A program made the translations under genes and the position numbers. Below, in pieces: positions 1 through 11,219 of a stretch of 64,000 bases of DNA. Origin of the DNA: Hypoxylon rubiginosum (Eukaryota; Ascomycota; Sordariomycetes; Xylariales; Hypoxylaceae). Position 1 is the stretch's first letter; every line of letters begins with the position of its first letter. The notes beneath the pieces are model-generated. The model worked only from the letters and a program-made list of their open reading frames with translations. It searched no databases and had not been told where the DNA came from. The stretch is from assembly GCA_902806565.1 (NCBI GenBank), contig CADCXA010000053.1, positions 868,001 through 932,000 on the forward strand. Reading direction: 5' to 3'.

Positions 1-1104
1 ACAAGATGGTTAGCATGTAGATGTCAGATTGATGTTGCTTCTCTTCGACAAGGAAACTAGCGGCGCGAAGAGTTTCCAATGGTAACGGGGTCAAAGTGAC
101 GGGATTCGGTAGAGCCTAACACGGGAAACCAACCTTAGCCATTATCGACGTTCGTTGAGACCGGAGAATCGCCATCGGTAGCATCTCCCGAGGCAAGCTT
201 TGGGACGAAATGCTAACGCGACTCGTGTAACGATACATCCGACGTCTCCTTAGGAATGCATCCAGCAGTGGTTGGATGGAATAGCCCAACTCGCCATAGC
301 AACATGGAGATAACCCCTGCCGCGAATGCTTCGACGTCAGTGCTATGCCAATTGAAGACTATCTGACATGAATAGGTAGCCAGCGTTTGAGACTAAGAAG
401 ACAATACTGCTGTCGAGGTAACGGCCGTAGTGGACGCGCGAAGTGTTGGAATTGAAGAAACTTGGGTAAAGACTCTTGACTCAAAGATCCTTATAGGGCT
501 AGAATCGGTGTTGTATTCTCCACTGTAGAGTATGGTTCTGTTCAAGAAATGATTGGTTCGTTCTGTATGAAGCAAAGGATAATTTATACTCAGGTAATTT
601 TGGACCAGAACACGTCCTCTGCTTCCTATTGTCGTTATTGGCGGCCTAATAATCATGTCCTCGACGAAGATAACCAGCCTCTGGTAACTGGACGCCACAT
701 ATGGCTGGTATATGGTACAATAGGACCATGTCCAGAAATGTAGCGACGCAGGTAGGTGAGCATTCGAGTACAGAGGGGGCGACGATTACTAACAGTCTAG
801 CTACCGGTAGGTAGTTGGTGATTGCTTCATCGAAACAAGCATAGAAGAAAAAAGAAAAGAGATGAAGCAAGGGACATTTACGATATTTATGGTCTTCACT
901 GGTACCCTAGTATTCCCCAGTTGATTCGCTCTGTCGGGCGACTGGGTTGCATGTCGATCCCGGTGTATCGTCGGGCAGCTCTCGTGAAGGAATACGAGAT
1001 TTCGAAAATCATTTCTCGTTTTAAAATATTTGCGGCCATAGGTGATAGCCAATCATTACTTCGTCCGTACAAGTGCGAACGGGACAATATCGAAGTTTCT
1101 TAAC
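1..1104. other. Left edge, no gene recognised
   Basis: Several short open frames of 60-100 codons lie on both strands. None shows a recognisable domain, and they overlap one another in opposite directions, as chance frames do. The right end is the 3' flank of the BFR2-like gene. A gene that begins outside the window could have untranslated sequence here, but nothing visible shows it. Confidence 0.5.
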
Positions 1105-3010
1105 TCAGTCTCTAAACAATCGAATACCTCCGTCCTCAATCGGCGCGCCGCCCATTTCCTGGTCCGATGCTTCCTTATCTTCGTCTTCGTCCTCGTTTAG
1201 AACCATCTTCTGACCGAAGAGCGTACCGAAGAACCGGTCGATCGCGTCCTGCTCCCAGCCCCTACGATCTTCGGGGGCCATGAAATTCTGTAGCTTGTCG
1301 TGCACGTTGAAGCGCATCTTCCGGCCCTTGCTAGCCTTGGTGTCTACGTGCCGCTTCGCCTTCGCCTCCTTCACCGCTGCGAACCGGATCGTGGCCGCGG
1401 GTCCGCCCGGGCCACCCGATGTGTCCCCAGTTCGTTGGTCAACAAGCTCCTTTAGTAGTAGTTGATAGAAATCTGCATCGTCGTAGATACTGGCATCTTC
1501 GTTGATTTTCTGGGCAACTTGTGCCGGCGCGCATGAGCGCGGGGTTCGTGTCCGCCTGATGAGTCGTTCTGATGTATCAAGTTCTTCGTCCAGTCTTGCA
1601 GTAAGAGACTTTTCTGCCGTATTCGTGAATTTTCGGGATGACCTGTCCACCATTCTTATATTTCGCGCGCTGTGTGACCATTTCTCTAGAACTGCTCTAC
1701 GACGGGCATGTGCCCTTTGCTCGACAGCCTCCATGTCTTCCCACATGTCTCGGCTTGACGCGTCTGTGTCGGCCACTCGTTTTCTCTTCTGTCCCGTCTT
1801 TCCAGATAATTCGGACTGGATGCTTGTGCGGAAACCATCGATCGTATTCCATAGCTTGAGCGCAGCTGCTTCGGCCGCTTCGTAGGGCGGTGATTGATCT
1901 CCCAGGTCTTCGACGGAGCCAAATGAGTTTACCGCGACGAGGGACTTTTGGAGGCGGATGCGTACGTTGAGCAGCCCATCAAAAGCTCTTCGCTGCTGCC
2001 GAACCGCTTTCCCCTTGGTAATATCCTTTTGCGCAACACTTGATAAAGTACTGGTCATACTGCGCTGACCAGCATTCATCATTTCCTGCAATGTCGTACG
2101 CTCTGTCCCGTTGACTTGTGAGATTTTGTCCGAGCCACCCTCCTCCTGGTCCTCATCCGAGTCTTCGCTATCGCTCTCTGCGGCATTCCTGGGGTCTATA
2201 TCATCCATATCCTCTTCATCTTCATCTTCATCGTCTTCTTCGGCTTCGTCGTCAATGAAGCCGTTGATCTCCTCGTCATCCGAAATTTCTTCGTCGTCAA
2301 AGTCTTCTTCCCCGTTGAGCTCTGCCCCACTACTATCGTCGTCCTCCCCCTCGGATAGCATATAGTCTGCGGCGGTAGGTCTTGCTACTCTCTTCCCTTT
2401 CTTAGGTATAGCCTGAGAGCTACCCCTGAATACGAAGTCTTTGAACTTCTCTTCATCGCTCTCGTTAAAGGCGTTGTCGCTATCAATCTCGACGTCTTCA
2501 TCGTTCTGATCGGCTTCGAGGTCAGCCCCTTCGGGGTCATCGAATTCTTCTAGTCCGTTATTGGCGTCAATCTCTTCTTGCGCATCTTCGTAGTTGGAGG
2601 GTTGATCGTCGTCATCCGCTTCGCTATCGCTGCCTTCGCCCTCGCTTTCTCCTTCCAGAGCCGCGCGACTTACAGCTGCACCTCGGTATTGGGGTCCTAA
2701 GGCGACCGGCTCCTTGCGACGAAGTTTGCTCTTGCTGTGAAACTGTCAGCATATTTTACTCGACAAACGACTTGCTAAAAGCAACCGTACCCTACGGAGA
2801 CATAATGCTCGGTGCCAGCATTTTCGTCAATGCTCTCCTCACTATCACTACCATCGTTCTCTGGAGCCTCTGCTTCGGGATCAAAGTCTGCGTAGAGATT
2901 AGTTTCATCTGGTACAAGCGAAGACGAAAATGCATGAATAATTGCTTACCCTTTGCTGGCTGATCAGCCAAATCGGCAAAGTGCTGAGCACGACTTTTCG
3001 TTGCGGCCAT
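1105..3010 (-). CDS. BFR2: Bfr2/AATF-like ribosome biogenesis protein
   Basis: Three exons, 3010-2950, 2887-2791 and 2734-1105, encode 595 residues. The protein starts MAATKSRAQHFADLADQPAKG, a typical Bfr2/AATF opening. Long Asp/Glu/Ser-rich acidic stretches fill roughly residues 30-280. A conserved core containing LLNVRIRLQKSLVAVNS follows, then the C-terminal TRAUB-type region (YDDADFYQLLLKELVDQR, and KGRKMRFNVHDKLQNFM near the end). Yeast Bfr2 is a nucleolar component of the small-subunit processome needed for early 18S pre-rRNA processing, and the same role is inferred here. Both introns have GT...AG ends and restore the frame exactly. The upstream start three codons earlier (MCK-MAATK) is less likely. 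It is divergent from the IND1-like gene, with 460 bases between starts. Confidence 0.93.
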
Positions 3011-3470
3011 TTTGCACACTTGGATAACACGGAATAGTCAACGAAGAAAATGATGCTGGAGTCGGCCCCACGCTGCCACTGGAAAGAAAGATTGGAAAAT
3101 TTTAGCGGTGGCAGACGGCAGTATTCTGAGTGGGTACAGAGGCGCAGGGGTGCAGAATAGTAGAACGCTGAGCGCTGACGTCCAATTGCTAGGTGTAGGG
3201 TGGGGTCTCATCTTTGCATTTACCTCTAAGAAAGTGAATAACATCAAAGCCAATGATCTCGATGCCCATTATAACATTTTCAATGAGACTATTTATTATA
3301 TCAGTTATGATGTGAAAATCTCGGTAGCATAAATCAATATTTAGTCCGGATAAGGATAGCCATGAGTTGTCGTAATTGAAGATACTCTTTTATCTTTCAT
3401 CCTTCATCTTAGTTGCGCCATAAGGGATACAAAATTCTAGTTAAGGGGATCATTCGAAAGATTTGTTATT
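3011..3470. promoter_or_regulatory. Divergent intergenic region BFR2/IND1
   Basis: This 460-base spacer separates two start codons pointing away from each other, so it must hold both promoters. No convincing TATA box or repeat was seen. Short open frames here carry no domain. Confidence 0.5.
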
Positions 3471-4536
3471 ATGGCCACAATCCAACGCCGCCTCATCCAC
3501 CAATCATTCCGAACTCTCAGTCATGAGAACCCCCTCGTAAGCCCAATCATTCTTATATATGACAAACAACCATGCTCACTCTGAGTTCAGGGCCTGCCCC
3601 GGACGGGCTCGATCCCGCGCATGCAGCGTGGGCTCCCGGAGCGGCGCAAGATCAAAGACGTGGCTAAAGTGGTCGCCGTCTCATCGGCTAAGGGGGGCGT
3701 AGGCAAGAGCACTGTTGCTGCGAATCTATCGTTAGCCTTTGCGAGGATGGGCTACCGCTCCGGCATCCTCGATACTGATATCTTTGGTCCTTCTATACCG
3801 ACACTTTTCGACTTGAGCGGAGAGCCACGGTTATCATCAAGTGTGTCCACCGTTCCAGTTAGATTTTACGATATCTCAACATAATTCTAACTTCTTGTAC
3901 TAGATAACCAGTTATTGCCCATGTCCAACTATGGTGTCAAGACGATGTCGATGGGATATCTAGTCGGCGAGGACACCCCTGTCGTATGGCGTGGCCTAAT
4001 GGTCATGAAAGCCCTCCAGCAGCTCCTCCACGAGGTCGACTGGGGCGGTCTTGATATACTCGTGCTCGACCTACCTCCAGGCACTGGTGATACACAACTC
4101 AGTGTCACGCAACAAATTGTACTCGATGGTAAGTATGCGGGCCCGTTTGGTAACCCAAGAGTTCCGAGAATACTAAAAACATCACCTAGGTTCTGTCATT
4201 GTGACCACGCCACACACTCTGGCAGTGAAAGATGCGGTGAAGGGAATAAATATGTTTAAAAAAGTCAATGTCCCGTTACTTGGCCTGGTCCAAAACATGT
4301 CACTTTTCAATTGCCCACACTGCCACCATGATACCGCAGTGTTTGGGTCTAGTGACCGCGTTAAGCAGGTTTGTGAGGAATATTCCATCGATCTGCTGGG
4401 CGATATTCCCCTGCATCAGAATGTTGGGGACGACGCGCAACGAGGAAAACCAACTGTGGCCTCGGAGCCCGATAGCGAGAGGGCACAGGCCTTCATGAAC
4501 ATTGCGCGAATGGTGGGATCAAAAGTGGGTTTATGA
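3471..4536 (+). CDS. IND1: Mrp/NUBPL-type iron-sulfur P-loop ATPase (Ind1)
   Basis: Four exons, 3471-3536, 3591-3840, 3904-4128 and 4190-4536, encode 295 residues. The first exon is basic and Ser/Thr-rich, beginning [17 protein letters not shown], which fits a mitochondrial targeting peptide. The deviant Walker A motif [15 protein letters not shown] is followed by [15 protein letters not shown], the switch region [15 protein letters not shown], and a CxxC pair in [11 protein letters not shown] that ligates the bridging Fe-S cluster. This order and length match Ind1/NUBPL, the matrix protein needed to assemble Fe-S clusters of respiratory complex I. Cytosolic Nbp35/Cfd1 are less likely because of the presequence and the ending. 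It converges on the SPF30 gene, about 500 bases downstream. Confidence 0.95.
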
Positions 4537-5042
4537 AGTGCCGGACGCCAAGTTCCAGCATGGCTTCGTCACAATGTACCAAATGTGTGGACAATCGATC
4601 GTAAGATGTTATATTTCTATAATGACAAGGAGGGCGATTTGCGAGTTGTTTCCACTATCGCCTCAAACCTGTCCCTTGCAACATGAATGGCTAGGTTGTG
4701 TCTGGTCGCATCTATAATTATAATATGCGCAGGAGGTGAAGCGTCCGAATTCCTATGTACGACAAGACTTTAGCAAATCAATCCTCCATCCAGTATTGGG
4801 ACTGTCAGAATAACCGAACTCTCCATGCAAATTACTTGTGTATTCATAATACTCTTGGACTCGGTCACGACGGCCGAGCCACTAGAAAGAGCGTCTAATT
4901 CAAGGGCTACGTTAGCATCCATAGAACCTGAACAGGGACAAAGGGGATCAAAGCCTATGAACCTCCGCCCAAGCCGGCTCCCCCTAATGACGTGTATTCC
5001 ATCGCAATCCTTCTACGTCGCGATGGCTACCTGCGGTCCGTA
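4537..5042. other. Convergent spacer IND1/SPF30
   Basis: About 500 bases between two converging stop codons, presumably holding both 3' untranslated regions. A short open frame at 4825-5046 has no recognisable domain. Nothing else stands out. Confidence 0.5.
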
Positions 5043-6049
5043 TTAGTCCAAATCATCATTGGTTTGGTAGATGTGACGGCTTCTTGTGGGATCCTTTCGC
5101 ATAGCTTGTCCTGAACCCGTGAAACCGACTGCAAAAAGATGTTAGCTCCGGTTCGATGTACAATACGTATTGAGCCAACTCACCTCTGCCGTGGACACCG
5201 TCGGGCGTGCGAAACATGCTATCCTTTTTCGTCTTGTGTGCCTTGGCAAACTTAGACTTGGTGTTGAACTCTTGCCATTTACTTTTCCCAGCCTCGAGCT
5301 CTTTGGTGGCCTTGATCTTCTTCGCCTTCGGTTTCGCCTCGCCGGCATCCTTCAACGCCTCCTCCCTATTCTTCTGTGCCAGCTCCGGGTTGATGCTGGC
5401 GGCGGCGGAAATTACGCCTGGGTTTGACGAAGTTGAAGGCGCCGCCGGCTGAGACGGGGTGGGAAATGGACTGGCGTTACTGACGGGTGTGCCGTCGGCT
5501 TTTCGCTTCTGCGCTATCGGGCGGACATCCTTAGCGCGCAATTGCTCAGTGGTATCGTAGCTCTTGAATTTCACGACGTAGATGGGCGCAGTGGAAGAGC
5601 CGGTGATGGATGTGATACGCGCGGGGTAAAAGGCTTTGTCTCCCGATACCCATTTCGCCATAACAGTATCGTTCACTTTGTAGTTTACCGGACCGGAGTC
5701 GGCTTCCTTCTCCTCGGCGGGAGCGGCCTTCTTGAATGCCGGATGGTTTTCTCGCGACCATTTCTCCTGGACGGGCGGGGGCGATTGGGCTTTCGGCTTC
5801 GGAGGTGGTGCCTTAGTCGGCTTCAGTTCAGCAAGGGTTTCGTTTAATAGCGCGAGCGCATCATCTAACTCAGACTTGAGAGCGAGTAGCTCTGCATTAC
5901 CAGGGTCATCTTTGAGACCTGCGTTTACGACATCGAGCTATTGGGTTGGTTAGTGATTGCGCAGAAGAATGGGAAATGGTTGGTGGTTAGTAGGCTACCT
6001 GTTCTTGGTACTGCTTGATATCGTCCTCGAGACTGGTGATATCAGCCAT
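5043..6049 (-). CDS. SPF30: Tudor-domain splicing factor Spf30/SMNDC1
   Basis: Exons 6049-5999, 5937-5184 and 5128-5043 encode 296 residues. The N-terminus MADITSLEDDIKQYQEQ leads into a coiled coil. Around residues 100-160 is a Tudor domain: VNDTVMAKWVSGDKAFYPAR, then YVVKFKSYDTTEQLRAKDVR, with the aromatic residues expected for methyl-arginine binding. A Lys-rich segment follows, and the end VGFTGSGQAMRKDP is the conserved Spf30/SMNDC1 tail. Spf30 acts in spliceosome maturation by binding dimethyl-arginine on Sm proteins. Both introns close in frame. The alternative family SGF29 has a double Tudor fold and lacks this tail. Confidence 0.93.
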
Positions 6050-6340
6050 AATGTAGATGTATTGACACGAAATGTAAGATGGCGGCGTGAAAGAGATAAA
6101 AAAGTAAAATCTAGACGAAGAGCAGACGTTATGAGCTCTTACTACGTTATGTTTGTTGCAGTGGCACTGGAGCGGCACTGGGCGATTGAATGTTGGAGGA
6201 AGCACGGTTCAATTCCGCTCGGTGATGTGGTGAGATAAGCCTAATCGTGACTGACTTATGTAATGCCCGGAGTGCCCGGAGTTTACGGAGGGTTCTTGTG
6301 TCGGGGTCGAATGTGTCAATGAATAATTACTAGAATAGGA

Positions 6341-6560
6341 AGGTTTGCCAAGACCTTGATATGGTTATATACGTAATATTGTATTATTAAGAGGATTTGG
6401 GTACCTTGGCGTCTGGTAGCCTGGGCAGCTTAAATTAGGTAGCCTGACCTTGTATAATTAAATAAAAAGGGTTGCCAAGACTCTGATATGGCCTTATATA
6501 ATATATAATAATAATGGGATCCTGGTATTGATTAGGTAAGGTAACCTGGCCTGGCACCTA
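6341..6560. repeat. Imperfect tandem duplication, about 125-base unit
   Basis: Two AT-rich copies share the order TTGCCAAGAC, then TGATATGG, TTATATA, a run of TA/AAT, GG(A)T and a closing (T)AGCCTGG/TAACCTGG block. The first copy starts near 6343 and the second near 6470. They differ by scattered substitutions and small gaps, so the duplication is old. No coding content. Confidence 0.6.
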
Positions 6561-6589
6561 ATACCTGGTGATTAAGGCCTTTTAGGTGA

Positions 6590-6678
6590 GCGCGCGGGAG
6601 GCGGAGGGCGGATTTTTTGCGACGGAGGCGAGCGAAGCGAGCCGAGGAGCAAAAAATTCGTCCTCCGCCGACGCGCGC
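6590..6678. repeat. GC-rich inverted repeat (hairpin)
   Basis: The left arm, 6590-6620, starts GCGCGCG and ends GGATTTTTTGC. The right arm, 6649-6678, reads GCAAAAAATTCG and ends GCGCGCG. Reverse-complementing the right arm gives a close match over about 30 bases. The 28-base spacer carries the mirror-like GAGCGAAGCGAG. Composition is far more GC-rich than the flanks. It may be a MITE remnant or a structured RNA, but the class is unknown. Confidence 0.75.
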
Positions 6679-7028
6679 GAGCTTGCGAATAGGGGCATTT
6701 AGGTATAAGGGTGAGGGTGAGGCTTCCGGAAACTCCGGGCTACTGTGCCGCCCAGGGGGTGGCCTTGCAATTATAAAGAATCTAGCCAAATGCATACATA
6801 ATCCTGATATATACATATGTACATGCAGTAAAGATGTTATTCCTATTTGCATGTGCTTAATAAGCATCTGGATACGCCTCAAAGTTCCCACAATCCACAA
6901 TAGTAGCGGCCTCTTAACAACATCTTCGTTTCCTTAGCCACAAGTAACCATCAACACCACCTAGATCATATATCATATATCCTTATGGATATAGCTATGG
7001 CGATCATCCACTGTACTCTAGGGAGATA

Positions 7029-9404
7029 CTAATGTGTAGCAATCTCCCTCGCGATGTGGTCTGAGATGGCCATGACCGTGATCATGGGGTTACTTCCACT
7101 GGCCGATGGAAAGACGCTTGCATCTGCGATATACAAATCTTCCGCTCCCCATACCTTACCGTTCTGATCCACCACGCCTGTTTTCTCACTCGTGCTCATG
7201 CGGCATGTGCCCATTTGATGCGCAGAACCGTATACGGCAGACGACGGCTTGTTATCTGCATGCTCTAAACCGTCCAGCCAGGTAACAAAGTCAGCATCTT
7301 CTATATGACGGTCGTCAATGGCTCTGCTACACTTGAAAGATGGTATGTTGGGCACCAGAGCAAACAGCTCCGTGGCTCCCTGTACATAACAGAGCTTAGC
7401 GATGGCAACTAGTCCGACAATGATGTGGGCACGGTCGGATTCGCCAGGAGTATATGTGATGACGGGATAGCCGTTTGGGTCCGGAGAGATCTTGCCGGTA
7501 GTGCGGTCTCTAGCGAGAGCTATGAAGCAAGCACTTTGCCGGTACTTGAGCGCATCCACCTTGAATTGCAACGCGTTATGCCAGGGAAATCCGAAGATGG
7601 CATAATGCGGCTAAACACGTCAGGCTAGGGCTTCGTAATGCCATGAGTAGTGAACCTACCAGCATATTACAAGGCTCAAGTCTCGTCCCGTAGCCCTTGC
7701 CGTCAAGGTTACAAAACTCCGAGACCAAACTTGTCAGAATTCCACCTACCAATGCCCTGTCAGTACGAACTGTCCATCACTTCCATAGGAGCAGTCTTAC
7801 CCTCCCACCCATAGGTGTCTTGATCGAATGTAGCAACGAAGTTTCCGGTCGGATGCAGATGAAGATTGCTACCTATGTTTGGATTCTTGTTGAATTGTCA
7901 GCATCCTATCAAAAGCTAGCTGGCAAGACCAAATGATGCATATTACCTTCAATCCACTTCTCAGAAGAATGAGCGGACTGTTCACAGTACCGGCCGAGAT
8001 AATGACTTTCTTCGCTGTCACCCTAACTAATCGTTGAGCACCTTCCCGTGAACGCCACGTGCCTAGTAGCCCAGTGGCCCGTTTTCTTCCGTCGGTATCG
8101 TCAAAGAGTATCTTGGATACCTCCAGTCCTTCCATAAACCTTGCGCCTGCTTTTCCCGCGGCTGGAAGCCAACTTACAGCAGGGCCTTGCTTTTGGGCTC
8201 CCGAACAACCGAACCCACACCTACTACCGCAGTTATGCCCTGCGCCCCTGATATTCTGTGGAATAGTCTCAGCTTTCCAGCCTAGTTTGGAGGACCCTTC
8301 GAGGAGGACCCTATTGGCGAAGTTATGACTTAAGCTAGAACTGTTCACTCCCATAAAATCACAAACACGGTCCAAACACTCTTGGAAGTGAGGGGTTGAG
8401 AAGAGCTCTAAACCGTCATCGACAGCCCATTCCTTTCGCACGATATCAGGGGTGTGCAAGCTCCCGCTCCAATTAACTGTTCCACCGCCTCCCCAACAGC
8501 TGGCTACCGCTGTGAACGTTGAGCCGTCAGCAGAGGACAAGGACCCTCCTCCTTGAAAGAGGTATTGGAGACCTTCCATCGGCTTGGGAAGATGGTCAGG
8601 CGGAGAATAATACCCCTTGTCGACAACGAGGACTCGACGCCCTGCCTCGGAGAGAACTTTGGCACATACACCACCTCCACAGCCGGAGCCAATTATCGCA
8701 ACATCGGTATCGATTGTCTCAAACTCGAGAGTCGCATCTATGAAGTTGAAATCGACAGAAGGTCCGGGTTGATAGTCTTCCTGGTGACTCGTGTAGCCGC
8801 TTAGGTCGTGGAGCAGCGTGTCGGATTGGCTCCAACAGGTCTTCGCTATGGACACAAACGTCCTTGCAAGCTTAGGCCAGACTGAGAACCAGGACTGTTG
8901 CCATGACTTCAAGACGGCAACTCGCGCATCGAGGGGCTGGTCGGCGAAAGGTGTCAAAGACCACGTGCTGACCAGGCTCCCTAAGCGAGTTCTGCGCCAT
9001 ATGTCAACACCCCACCGAGCCGAAGGGGCCGTCATCCAAAGTTACAGCACGTACCCGAGAAAGCCTAATACACGTCCTAGTTGGACTTTAGAGGATGGCG
9101 GTAGCACTCCAAGTGTCCGCTTCACGTTTTGCACGAATTTAATGTTGTCCGACGGCCGTGAAGCCATGTACGTACGGAATTGCTCGAGACTCGGTGGGCT
9201 CTTCATGCTACGCTGCAAGCTTTCGTAGATTCCATGAAACTCAGCCTCGGCTATGCTAACGCAATTGCTCTCAGATGTACCACTGGAGACGATCGAAGGA
9301 ATTGTAGCGTCAAGCAATGCAAAGAGGACTCGCCAATGGGTATCCGTGAAAGCACCATCCTGCTTCAAAGGAGGCAGTGGCGGAGGAGTTAGTACAGATC
9401 CCAT
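7029..9404 (-). CDS. FAO1: Long-chain fatty alcohol oxidase (GMC family)
   Basis: Five exons, 9404-9055, 8991-7947, 7885-7802, 7746-7660 and 7610-7029, give 715 residues in frame, the usual size for fungal FAO. The first 200 residues are the FAO-specific N-terminal extension (GVLPPSSKVQLGRVLGFLG and TRLGSLVSTWSLTPF). The FAD dinucleotide motif DVAIIGSGCGGGVCAKVL is near residue 220. The GMC C-terminal domain carries YGSAHQMGTCRMS with the catalytic-region His, and ends in SGSNPMITVMAISDHIA. Family members oxidise long-chain alcohols to aldehydes with O2, giving H2O2, in omega-oxidation of alkanes and fatty acids, usually in peroxisomal or ER membranes. An in-frame ATG at 9431 is an alternative start. 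A decayed PKS lies upstream on the opposite strand. Confidence 0.92.
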
Positions 9405-9975
9405 TGTCACCGAATGATGGTGGATTGACAATAGGTAGGTTAGGAGGTAGGCGATGAGGAATCACGTTGATTCTAGATCAGAGGCAATCGAAGTGAGGTA
9501 TGGGTCTAGCTAGGAGGCATGCACCTAGGTAGGCAGGAGGTCTGTTGAAAGCCAGGTAAGGGATAACAGTTCCTGCTGTCTGTTGTGTAGCTTAATGTAA
9601 TTAATTTGATTGCTATCATATTTCCCCGCTACTTCCGGCTCGGCTGTCAAGGAATATGTGCTCGCGCTCATCTTCGAATGGAGCATTGGCTGATCGTCGC
9701 AGCTTCGCTTACTCATCCGTGGTTTTGATCCGTCATCTCACTCATGCAGGTACACTGCTACGGTCACCCTCCATGGTAATCTATTTTAGGCATCTAACGG
9801 AATTCTTGAGCTCTGGATTTGTCGTTGAACTTTCTTCAGCATTTTCTCAATGCCATGGGTTCGCGATCATGTCGTGAGCCGCCCTCCAATATTTACTCAC
9901 CTACCCCGTATACCTAAGTAGCACCAAATACTGAGTCAATAACAGATTTCTAGTGCGGTTCTCTTTCCAGCTACT
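9405..9975. other. Spacer between FAO and PKS relic
   Basis: Contains one exact ACCTAGGT palindrome at 9523-9530. Short frames show no clear homology. Extreme 5' fragments of the PKS relic could lie here, but I could not recognise any. Confidence 0.4.
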
Positions 9976-10866
9976 GTTATGCTAGTAATGCCAATCGAAT
10001 TAATCGAGGAAATTTGCCACGAAAGCCGACAGATTCCGGCTTCTTCATCAAGAGAGCCCAGTTTTGAGTCCTATCGCTGTCAAAGACTCTCTGGGAGACA
10101 GGATAGAAGTGACATTCTATCTCCAACATATAAAAATACCATACGAAAAGGAGTCAACCTAGTGCGACATAGATATCTTCGGAGTACTGGACTGTGGCAC
10201 AGTCGAATTACGCCGCCTGGGGCACTTTTCAAAACGCATTCGCGCGATATCGGATAGCTCGGGGCGAGCATACCGTCTCCTTTGATATCGACTGGATGAG
10301 GACCATCGGAATGATTACTGAAACGGAACATTATCAACAGAACAGAGGTTTCGCGGCAGACGTAGAGCAAATATAACAGGAGCACACAGCACTGCTCGAT
10401 ATTCACTGTGACCCATCCTATCCCAGGCCTTCGGATGCTAATTACCAACTTCTGATAGATGTTCACACGTCCGAAAGCTTTGCTACCCGCGGTCAAGCCT
10501 TTCCAGCAATCTTTCAAAGATCATTATTTTCTGGATTTTCCCAGTTATCGGAGAGGAAGAGTCAGCTTGTCAGAAGTGAAGAAACACTAAGTCCAGCGAT
10601 ATTATTCAAACTGGCAGACAACAACGACGAGCGTCCCGGATAGTTGCGACAGCTTTGGCCGAGAAGTTCGTGCTCTTGACATCTTCCCAGATGATATGGA
10701 TCCATCAAAGTGCCTCTCCAACTACGGGGTCGATTCTTTGATGGCGGTTGAACTGCGAAATTGGATGCGGAGAGATTTCAAGGCAAGCCTGGCTGTTTTT
10801 AAAATCATGGACGGAATGACCATCCCAACCGTGGCCGCAAATAGAACAGAGATCGATATCAAGTAG
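9976..10866 (+). pseudogene. Decayed highly reducing polyketide synthase, DH-KR-ACP remnants
   Basis: Pieces of a type I highly reducing PKS appear in the right order but in different frames. Around 9990-10150 there is dehydratase-like text (EEICHESRQIP, then PVLSPIAVKDSLGDRIEVTF after a frameshift). At 10190-10376 there is the end of a ketoreductase (QSNYAAWGTFQNAFARYR), followed by a TAA. At 10380-10560 lies the KR-ACP linker (LLDIHCDPSYPRPSDAN). At 10670-10866 there is an acyl carrier protein with the phosphopantetheine motif [15 protein letters not shown] (Ser codon 10735-10737), then a TAG. Everything between early DH and late KR is deleted. KS, AT, MT and ER are absent. The stops and frameshifts exclude a working enzyme. 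It lies between FAO and an SDR, so it may mark a lost biosynthetic cluster. Confidence 0.85.
10735..10737 (+). other. Relic phosphopantetheine attachment serine
   Basis: This TCT codon sits in [11 protein letters not shown], the 4'-phosphopantetheine site of PKS carrier domains. It is the clearest single piece of evidence that the surrounding broken sequence derives from a polyketide synthase. Confidence 0.8.
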
Positions 10867-11219
10867 AATGACATCCTGTCAACTAGATTCAGCACAGCCA
10901 TCTCATTCACAGCATTTCGAGACAGCCGAGCTACCTCCTAGGTTGAACAAATATGCAGAATTTACTGCTTGCAATTCGTACCACAGTATATGTGAAGTCC
11001 ATACGTACCTAGGTGCCCAAGCATACCTACCGGTATATAAGAAAGCTGACTTAAGAGCTTAGGTGGGCCCATGCGAGGTAAGCAATCCTCGTTGAGCAAA
11101 ACGTTATAGAAGTCATCAAAGTTACCTCCTTGTCCATTATATATTACTCTAGTCTCTCCCTTTCTACTTCTCTTCTTCTAACTTATAAGCTCCTCGAACT
11201 ATAATTCTATACTTTTATC

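Larger units (their letters stand above)
6050..7028. other. Intergenic region with repeat and hairpin
   Basis: Nearly 1 kb between SPF30 and the alcohol oxidase gene. It holds an imperfect tandem duplication and a GC-rich hairpin, both listed separately. No coding sequence is supported; open frames here simply run across the hairpin. Confidence 0.6.

Noticed and set aside
1502..1885. Plus-strand 127-codon frame within the BFR2 gene
   Set aside because: It is antisense to a confidently identified gene and shows no domain.
8518..9228. Plus-strand frames of 74-136 codons
   Set aside because: They lie opposite the FAO exons, whose motifs and splice joins are consistent over 715 residues.
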